From an uncultured Flavobacterium sp. (GTDB lineage: Bacteria > Bacteroidota > Bacteroidia > Flavobacteriales > Flavobacteriaceae), in the NCBI RefSeq assembly GCF_937876455.1, contig NZ_CALFIG010000237.1, positions 1 through 11,108 on the forward strand: a stretch of 11,108 nt of DNA, read 5' to 3'. This document shows positions 6,293-11,108 of the stretch, in pieces (positions within the stretch are counted from its first letter, which is position 1; every line of letters begins with the position of its first letter). Both the position numbers and the translations under genes were made by a program. Below the pieces are notes generated by a model. That model did no database searches. It was given only the letters and a program-made list of their open reading frames with translations, and was not told the DNA's origin.

Positions 6293-6323
6293 AAAAACTC
6301 CTACTAATAGCAGGAGTTTTTTT
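6292..6323 (-). terminator. Intrinsic terminator downstream of gldN (bidirectional form)
   Basis: An A-run plus ACTCCT (to 6302) pairs with AGGAGT plus a T-run (6312-6322) around a 9-base loop. Read on the minus strand, the stem TAGGAGT side is followed by TTTTTT, giving a normal terminator about 25 bases after the gldN stop. The flanking A and T runs make it symmetrical, so it could work in both directions. It marks the end of the gldKLMN transcript. Confidence 0.85.
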
Positions 6324-6346
6324 ATATGTATTGGAGAAAATTTTTA

Positions 6347-7243
6347 TTAGTAATTCCACATGTCGTGTTCGAAATTGCGGATTTTTTCTTTTACTCTTTC
6401 AGATTCTAATAACTGCATTAAAGAGTTTTCTTTCATATAGTCTTTGATTTCTCTATCACCATACACGTTTTCTTCAAGGTAAATGTTACCATTAAAACGT
6501 CTTGCGTTTAGCAAATGGTCAAAAGAAATCGGCATAGATGAATTTTTATCATTAAATGCCTTAGCACCATGAAGTACGTCTCTTGCTGCTGGGAAATAAA
6601 TCCAGAATAAATCGATATATTCTTTTGTAGCTTCATTACCCATTGTGTAAACATCTGGAACAACTGGGCAAATACCTAATAAACGGTATTTTAATTCGCC
6701 TTGACGTTTGTCAAAGTACCAACATCCTTTTACTCTGTATCCAGAAACATCAATTGGTTTGATTTCGGTTTTTACAATAAATTCAGGAGAAACTGATTTT
6801 GCACCAGAGTTTAATTCTTCAATACCTTGATCTAAGGTATCAATGAAAACCAATGATTTTTCAATTTCTTCATATGTTTTTTTCGCTGTAAAATAACCAG
6901 AATCATACACTTCTGTAATTTTTTTGTCTTTGATGGCATTCATTAAAACAGCATATAGAGGTTTTCTATCTGCGCTTAATTCTACACCCTCATCAACAGG
7001 AAAATACAATGGGAAGTTTACTCTTTGATTGATATCAATAAGTTCCCAAGTTGTTTTGCTCATAAACATGTCTCTATCAGCTACATAACCGTAAGGTAGA
7101 GGCTTGTCGTTATCAGCGTTTAGTTCTGCTTTTGTTTTTTTACCAATCTCGTCTGGAGTTTTGGCATTTAACAAGTTAGACTGTGCAAAAATGCTACTGC
7201 TAACACATACTAAAGTTACTATTAAAAAATTTCTCCAATTCAT
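6347..7243 (-). CDS. gldN: GldN, type IX secretion / gliding motility periplasmic ring protein
   Basis: The product is 298 residues with a signal peptide (MNWRNFLIVTLVCVSSSIFA, probable cut after Ala20). The mature protein has the GldN/PorN features: an ADRDMFMSKTTWELIDINQRVNFPLYFP block, a YEEIEKSLVFIDTLDQGIEELN region, and the VKGCWYFDKRQGELKYRLLGICPV core that forms the main conserved fold. GldN binds GldK to build the periplasmic rings attached to the outer membrane, and contacts the periplasmic end of GldM. The gene is last in the gldKLMN unit, 17 bp after gldM, and a terminator follows. Its leader is very A-rich (A/T only for 17 bases), fitting Bacteroidota translation without a Shine-Dalgarno site. 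No gldO paralogue is present next to it. Identification rests on both sequence and gene order. Confidence 0.95.
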   Translation of the reverse strand: MNWRNFLIVTLVCVSSSIFAQSNLLNAKTPDEIGKKTKAELNADNDKPLPYGYVADRDMFMSKTTWELIDINQRVNFPLYFPVDEGVELSADRKPLYAVLMNAIKDKKITEVYDSGYFTAKKTYEEIEKSLVFIDTLDQGIEELNSGAKSVSPEFIVKTEIKPIDVSGYRVKGCWYFDKRQGELKYRLLGICPVVPDVYTMGNEATKEYIDLFWIYFPAARDVLHGAKAFNDKNSSMPISFDHLLNARRFNGNIYLEENVYGDREIKDYMKENSLMQLLESERVKEKIRNFEHDMWNY

Positions 7244-7260
7244 TTTTTATTTTTTTTAAA

Positions 7261-8811
7261 TTATTGTACTTCAAATGTACAAGGCGATATGTTTCTTGGT
7301 TGTTGATCAATACCAATAAACTCAGCTTTAATTTCAGAAATAGTTACTACATCACCTCTACTTGCTTTTTTAAGTGCTGAGATAGCAGAACTGTTTAACT
7401 TGCTTCCAGAAACAACCACAGTAGGTGAACCAGGTACTTTAATGTTAAATTGTTTTACACGTACTTGTACTGGGAAATCAAAATCAACCATTTCAGCAGT
7501 TACCGTACTGATTTCTAAACTTGATTTAGGCCCTTTAGCAGAAACTTCACCACGAATTTTTCCAGTAGGAGCAGGCAATCCTTTAACACGGAATACTTGG
7601 CTGCTTGAAACTGATTTTCCGTCAGGTAATTTACCTGTTACATTAATAGTAACTGAAGTTCCTGAAGGTCTTAAGGTATAAGCTCCTGGTTTTCCAGCAG
7701 AACGCATACCTGGTGCGCTAGCAGAAACTTTATCAGCAGAGATACCCGGGATAGAAACTGAAATAGGGTTGTCTACACCTCTGTATACTACGTTCATTTT
7801 ATCTGCAGATACAATAGCTTGGTTAGGTTTTGGTACTACTACGTATTTTCCTTCAATAGCAATAGGCACAGGTTTTCCATCTTCAATAAATGTAAATTTA
7901 CCCGTGATGTCTTTTTCACCTACAGACCCCGCACCCATTTTGAAAATAGCTTGACCATTTTCAATTGAGGTACTTGCTCCGTTTACAACTACTGATTGAG
8001 GTACTGTTGATTCGTCATAACGACCTAATACAACTCTACCTGTAACTTGTTCTCCTTGGAAATATGCATTTTTATCCATTACTACAATAGCTTTGTAGTT
8101 TTTCATAGAGGCTGCTTGCGCATTTGTATTTCCAATCAATGCATTGTACAAATCTTGTTCAGTTTTTTTAACATCGTTTTGCATAGCTGTTAATTTAGCT
8201 ACTGTAGCAATTGCAGGGAATCCTTTGAAGTTATAATCTAAGTATTTCATTTTGATTCCTTCTCCATTTGTTACATCTGCTGTGCTAAATCTTTTTTCTA
8301 AATCTTCCATGATGAATTTGTATTTTACATCATTTCCGATAACAGCTTTAATGTCTGCTCTGAATTTATCGATAGCTCCTACAATTTCTTTTCCTCTTGG
8401 AGAATACCCGTCACCTTCAAACCAATCTTCATCAATTGTAGATTTGTCCATGGCTTCATAAGGTAATTTTCCTTTATTTGGTCCGTCTTCTTCAACTTCA
8501 AATTTTGAAGTAACCTCTGTTCTTACTGATTCAATGAATTTATAGAAACTCTCAATAATAGGTTTTATTTGTTTTGCTTTTTCATAAGGCACGCCAAATT
8601 GTGCTTTATTTTCTTCAGCTTTAGACTCTAACTGCATGTATAAACTTTCGTTATAGTCTTTAGAGAAAGCATTAACACTTTGGAATTTTTCGTTCATTAA
8701 TCCGAAAGCTGATAATACTTCTTTTGACATGTTAAGTGCTAACATGGCGATGAAAACCAGATACATCAGGTTAATCATCTTCTGTCTAGGGGTTAATTTT
8801 CCTCCTGCCAT
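7261..8811 (-). CDS. gldM: GldM, inner-membrane motor protein of the type IX secretion system
   Basis: The product is 516 residues. The N-terminus MAGGKLTPRQKMINLMYLVFIAMLALNMSKEVL is the near-invariant GldM start, with one transmembrane helix at about residues 12-29. Arg9 and Tyr17, which I recall as functionally important in the F. johnsoniae motor, are present. The remainder is periplasmic: a helical D1 domain (to about residue 225, with KAEENKAQFG and FRADIKAVIGNDVKYKFI), then beta-rich Ig-like domains (NAYFQGEQVTGRVVLGRYD, then KPNQAIVSADKMNVVYRGVDNPISVSIPG, then the last domain with VRVKQFNIKVPGSP). The GldM dimer spans the periplasm and passes proton-driven motion from GldL to the GldKN ring. 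The gene lies 62 bp after gldL, with a hairpin in the gap, and 17 bp before gldN. Length and domain order are normal and no lesion is seen. Confidence 0.97.
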   Translation of the reverse strand: MAGGKLTPRQKMINLMYLVFIAMLALNMSKEVLSAFGLMNEKFQSVNAFSKDYNESLYMQLESKAEENKAQFGVPYEKAKQIKPIIESFYKFIESVRTEVTSKFEVEEDGPNKGKLPYEAMDKSTIDEDWFEGDGYSPRGKEIVGAIDKFRADIKAVIGNDVKYKFIMEDLEKRFSTADVTNGEGIKMKYLDYNFKGFPAIATVAKLTAMQNDVKKTEQDLYNALIGNTNAQAASMKNYKAIVVMDKNAYFQGEQVTGRVVLGRYDESTVPQSVVVNGASTSIENGQAIFKMGAGSVGEKDITGKFTFIEDGKPVPIAIEGKYVVVPKPNQAIVSADKMNVVYRGVDNPISVSIPGISADKVSASAPGMRSAGKPGAYTLRPSGTSVTINVTGKLPDGKSVSSSQVFRVKGLPAPTGKIRGEVSAKGPKSSLEISTVTAEMVDFDFPVQVRVKQFNIKVPGSPTVVVSGSKLNSSAISALKKASRGDVVTISEIKAEFIGIDQQPRNISPCTFEVQ

Positions 8812-8844
8812 TTTTCTTTCTAATTAGTTAAATTGTTAATAATT

Positions 8845-8873
8845 TTAGTTTTAATTTATAACGATAAAACTAA
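8845..8873 (-). other. Intergenic hairpin immediately after the gldL stop codon
   Basis: TTAGTTTTA (8845-8853) and TAAAACTAA (8865-8873) form a perfect 9-bp stem with an 11-base loop, touching the gldL stop codon at 8874-8876. No T-run follows on the minus strand, so it is unlikely to be an intrinsic terminator. A competing inverted repeat, TAATTAGTT (8821-8829) with AACTAATTA (8868-8876), could form an alternative fold. The region is very AT-rich, so stability is modest. Confidence 0.45.
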
Positions 8874-9509
8874 TTATCCTTTGTTTTGCATAGCAGAAAG
8901 CATACCACCATAAACAGCGTTTAATGATGAAATGTTTGATGTCATTGATTGCATTTGCTCTTTTAATTTTTCTGCATTTTCAGCAATTTGAGCATTTGCA
9001 TCTGCGTTTTTCTGAGCACCGTCTAATTGTGCTTTATATAAATTATTTAATGCTTCTAATGAATTGGCAGCATTAACCATTTCGTCTGCATATTTCTTTT
9101 GTGAAGCGATAGCATCAACAGTAGGTGCGATATTTTTTGCAGCACCTTCAAAGTTTTTAATGCTATTGCTTAAGCTAGACATTAATTCACCATCAATTTT
9201 AGCATCTTTTAATAAGTTGTCTAATTTTTGTGATAATAACCCTTGAGCTTCACTTGGATCTTCTTTTTTAGCTGATTTTGGTTTTGCTTCACCACCTGCT
9301 AATTCTGGATATACTAATGACCAGTCTAATTCTTTTTCAGGTTTATCAAAAGCCGATAATCCAAAAATTAATGCTTCTGTACTTAAACCGATAATAAGCA
9401 TTAAACTTGCTCCTGGCCAGTGCATTAATTTGAATAAAGCTCCAACAATTACAACTGCTGCACCCATACCATAGGTGAAATTCATAACTCTAGGTGATAA
9501 TAGTCCCAT
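8874..9509 (-). CDS. gldL: GldL, inner-membrane proton-channel component of the type IX secretion motor
   Basis: The product is 211 residues. It begins with MGLLSPRVMNFTYGMGAAVVIVGALFKLMHWPG, the GldL signature, with two transmembrane helices (about 11-29 and 35-54). Tyr13, Lys27 and His30 stand at the positions I recall for important protonatable residues of F. johnsoniae GldL. The membrane glutamate of TMH2 (STEALIFG) is Glu45, matching Glu49 there. The helices are followed by ELDWSLVYPELAGGE and a long cytoplasmic region (about 80-205) of heptad-like helices with many Ala, Lys and Gln residues. GldL assembles as a pentamer around the two GldM helices and converts the proton gradient to motion. 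The gene lies 52 bp after gldK and 62 bp before gldM. The leader is A/T-rich with short repeats of AACT/TAACT type and no clear internal promoter. Confidence 0.96.
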   Translation of the reverse strand: MGLLSPRVMNFTYGMGAAVVIVGALFKLMHWPGASLMLIIGLSTEALIFGLSAFDKPEKELDWSLVYPELAGGEAKPKSAKKEDPSEAQGLLSQKLDNLLKDAKIDGELMSSLSNSIKNFEGAAKNIAPTVDAIASQKKYADEMVNAANSLEALNNLYKAQLDGAQKNADANAQIAENAEKLKEQMQSMTSNISSLNAVYGGMLSAMQNKG

Positions 9510-9561
9510 AATAAATAATTTTAGTTAGTTAAGTTAATATAATCTTTAAAAATTGGTTTTT

Positions 9562-10950
9562 TTATTTTCTTCTTCTGCCGTTTCCGGTTGTTTCTGTTCC
9601 CATGTAATCTTGAACAGTTCTAAAACCGATGTAACTTCTTGCCGAATCTCCATATTCAAAATCACGTGTTGATACTTGTAAAAAGAACGCTACGTCTTTC
9701 CATGAACCACCACGAATTACTTTTCTTTGGTTTTTCATATCAGCTACATTAGGATTCATTGTTGAAACAAATTCATACGCACCCGCATCATAAGAAGACT
9801 GTGTCCATTCAGAAACGTTTCCAGCCATATTATATAAGTTGAAATCGTTTGGTTCAAATGATTTAGCTTCTACAGTGTATAAAGCGCCATCAGCAGCATA
9901 ATCTCCTCGATTCGGTTTAAAGTTTGCTAAGAAACAACCTCTGTCATTTTTAGCATACGGTCCACCCCAAGGATAGGTTCCTGATTCTACACCACCTCTT
10001 GCGGCATATTCCCATTCTGCTTCTGAAGGTAAACGGAATGAATTTACTTGGTCTCTTCCTTTTAATTTTTTTACATAAGCATTTTTATACATGGTTCTCC
10101 AAGCACAAAATGCTCTTGCTTGATTCCAATTTACACCTACTACTGGATATTCTGCATACGCTTGATGCCAGAAATAGTCATTGTGCATTGGTTCGTTATA
10201 CGAATAAGACCAGTCTTTAATCCAAACTGTTGTGTCAGGGTAAACTTCGATAGGAGGTGTTTCCTCAAAGAAATTTTTACGCCCTTTTTTCTTAACCGCT
10301 TTATTTAAGTCAACTTGGTTGTATTTGAATTTTAATTTTCTAACGTCAATCGTTTTTAACCCATTAAACGATTCAGCGTCTGGTAAATACATAGAGTCCA
10401 TTACTTCTACGTAATGTTCATCTGGGTATTTTTTAGTTTCTTTGATTAATTTTACTTTTTTGTTCAATTTTCTGAACGCATAGGGATCGTCGTCTGTACC
10501 TAAACTATAATAGTTGTCATACATATATTTGTCATATGGCGTCATTTTAGCAGGATCTACATCTGCAAAAGCAAAATCACCAATGCTACCTGTTTTGCTT
10601 CCTTTACCGCCTGGTTTTATACCTTGCTCTTCAGCAGTTACAGCTAGTCTTGTTCGGATAGTAGAGTCCTTTACCCATTCTACAAATTGACGGTATTCAC
10701 TATTTGTGATTTCTGTTTCATCCATATAAAATGAACGCACAGTTACTGTTTTTGTAGGGGCATCTTGAACATTTGCCACGTCATCATCTGACTTACCCAT
10801 TATAAAAGCACCACCAGGGACAAGGGTCATTCCATATGGCTTTTCTGAATGCCATTTTTTACCTTTAACTCCTACAAGCTCTCCTTTGTCGCCTTTACCA
10901 CAGCTTACAAGTAAAGCTAGTGTTGCTGATAATAATACTAATTTTTTCAT
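9562..10950 (-). CDS. gldK: GldK, outer-membrane lipoprotein of the type IX secretion ring (FGE-sulfatase fold)
   Basis: The product is 462 residues. The signal peptide ends in the lipobox LVSC, so Cys17 would be lipidated and the mature protein attached to the outer membrane from the periplasmic side. An FGE-sulfatase-like domain is split: first block LVPGGAFIMGKSDDD and VRSFYMDETEITNSEYRQFV (43-90), then a GldK-specific insertion (about 100-255), then YPVVGVNWNQARAFCAW, FRLPSEAEWEYAARGG, NLYNMAGNVSEWT, VIRGGSW and SYIGFRTV (268-446). No cysteine is present in the C-terminal stretch where true formylglycine-generating enzymes carry their catalytic pair, so the domain is probably structural. 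GldK forms rings with GldN that act as the track or anchor of the secretion machinery. It is first in the operon behind a candidate promoter. The basic tail GRRRK is unusual-looking but in frame. Confidence 0.96.
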   Translation of the reverse strand: MKKLVLLSATLALLVSCGKGDKGELVGVKGKKWHSEKPYGMTLVPGGAFIMGKSDDDVANVQDAPTKTVTVRSFYMDETEITNSEYRQFVEWVKDSTIRTRLAVTAEEQGIKPGGKGSKTGSIGDFAFADVDPAKMTPYDKYMYDNYYSLGTDDDPYAFRKLNKKVKLIKETKKYPDEHYVEVMDSMYLPDAESFNGLKTIDVRKLKFKYNQVDLNKAVKKKGRKNFFEETPPIEVYPDTTVWIKDWSYSYNEPMHNDYFWHQAYAEYPVVGVNWNQARAFCAWRTMYKNAYVKKLKGRDQVNSFRLPSEAEWEYAARGGVESGTYPWGGPYAKNDRGCFLANFKPNRGDYAADGALYTVEAKSFEPNDFNLYNMAGNVSEWTQSSYDAGAYEFVSTMNPNVADMKNQRKVIRGGSWKDVAFFLQVSTRDFEYGDSARSYIGFRTVQDYMGTETTGNGRRRK

Positions 10951-10979
10951 ATAAAATTGGGTTAATAACTTTATTTATT

Positions 10980-11008
10980 TGAGGCCGTAAACCTATTTAA
11001 TTATTTTG
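10980..11008. repeat. Split copy of a 24-base sequence also found inside the FAD oxidoreductase gene
   Basis: TGAGGCCGTAAACC (10980-10993), five extra bases, then AATTATTTTG (10999-11008) repeat the contiguous 24 bases at 5963-5986, where they are coding sequence (codons for NNWFTASD on the minus strand). Here they overlap the predicted -7 box of gldK. Chance, a small copy event or an assembly effect near the contig end are all possible. Confidence 0.4.
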
Positions 11009-11019
11009 ACATATACAAA
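10988..11019 (-). promoter_or_regulatory. Probable promoter of the gldKLMN operon
   Basis: On the minus strand TTTG (11019-11016) is followed after 20 bases by TAGGTTTA (10995-10988), seven of eight positions comparable with TAnnTTTG once the two free positions are counted. This is the best -33/-7 pair in the window. Transcription would start near 10981, leaving a leader of about 30 bases ahead of the ATG at 10950. The leader is A-rich without a Shine-Dalgarno site. An 8-bp palindrome, TTCATGAA (11022-11029), adjoins the -33 box and could be a binding site. Confidence 0.5.
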
Positions 11020-11080
11020 AGTTCATGAAAAAAAATCATAAAAAAAGTGTTTTTTGTCGATTTTCTTAACACATTTATCG

Positions 11081-11108
11081 AGATCGGAAGAGCACACGTC
11101 TGAACTCC
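11081..11108 (+). other. Illumina TruSeq adapter sequence (non-genomic contig end)
   Basis: The last 28 bases start AGATCGGAAGAGCACACGTC and continue TGAACTCC, which is identical to the standard TruSeq adapter read after an insert. The first A corresponds to the A-tail, so genomic sequence ends at 11080 at the latest. These bases should not be annotated as biology. Confidence 0.97.

Noticed and set aside
9562..10950. GldK as an active formylglycine-generating or sulfatase-modifying enzyme.
   Set aside because: The fold is shared but the C-terminal catalytic cysteine pair is absent, and the operon position identifies a structural secretion-ring lipoprotein.
11040..11055. A-run, GTG, T-run resembling a terminator upstream of gldK.
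   Set aside because: The stem would be only A-T pairs with a 3-base loop and no GC core, so it would be too weak, and no upstream gene is visible.
1..11080. Mobile elements, CRISPR arrays, tRNA or rRNA genes, toxin-antitoxin or phage-defence genes.
   Set aside because: I saw no transposase, regularly spaced repeats, tRNA-like cloverleaf, rRNA sequence or defence-type proteins. Gene content and base composition look like ordinary Flavobacteriaceae chromosome.

Overview
The window is about 11.1 kb of AT-rich chromosomal DNA from a member of the Flavobacteriaceae, most likely Flavobacterium or a close relative. The evidence is the complete gldK-gldL-gldM-gldN cluster (core motor and ring of the type IX secretion system and gliding apparatus), a TonB-dependent receptor of Bacteroidota type, -7 boxes of the Bacteroidota form TAnnTTTG upstream of several genes, and A-rich leaders in place of Shine-Dalgarno sites. 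The last 28 bases are not genomic: they match the Illumina TruSeq read-through adapter, so the right edge is an untrimmed contig end.

Left part (1-2827, all + strand): the 3' end of a TonB-dependent receptor, a secreted HMA-domain protein with a CxxC metal site, and a DUF1761 membrane protein, closed by a strong intrinsic terminator (1646-1678). These three may form a metal-handling group. A FemAB/BioF2-like acyltransferase gene follows. Its longest open frame begins inside the terminator, so the real start is probably the TTG at 1682.

Middle part (2849-6280): an ABC-F ribosome-associated ATPase (-) and a DUF983 zinc-ribbon membrane protein (+) diverge from a 64-bp region with back-to-back -7 boxes. 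The DUF983 gene converges on a DAO-family FAD oxidoreductase gene (-), and the two stop codons overlap in a shared TTAA. The oxidoreductase has C-terminal motifs reminiscent of the MnmC oxidase domain, so a tRNA wobble-uridine role is worth testing.

Right part (6347-10950, all - strand): gldN, gldM, gldL and gldK, transcribed from a probable promoter at 10988-11019 in the order gldK, gldL, gldM, gldN and ending at a terminator at 6292-6323. GldL and GldM form the inner-membrane proton-driven motor. GldK (a lipoprotein) and GldN form the periplasmic, outer-membrane-attached ring. No stretch longer than 300 bases lacks a gene.

I did not find a convincing undescribed system. The main points for a second look are the adapter tail, the terminator/promoter overlaps, the start-codon correction, a split 24-base repeat at the gldK promoter, a hairpin between gldL and gldM, and the possible tRNA-modification role of the FAD enzyme.
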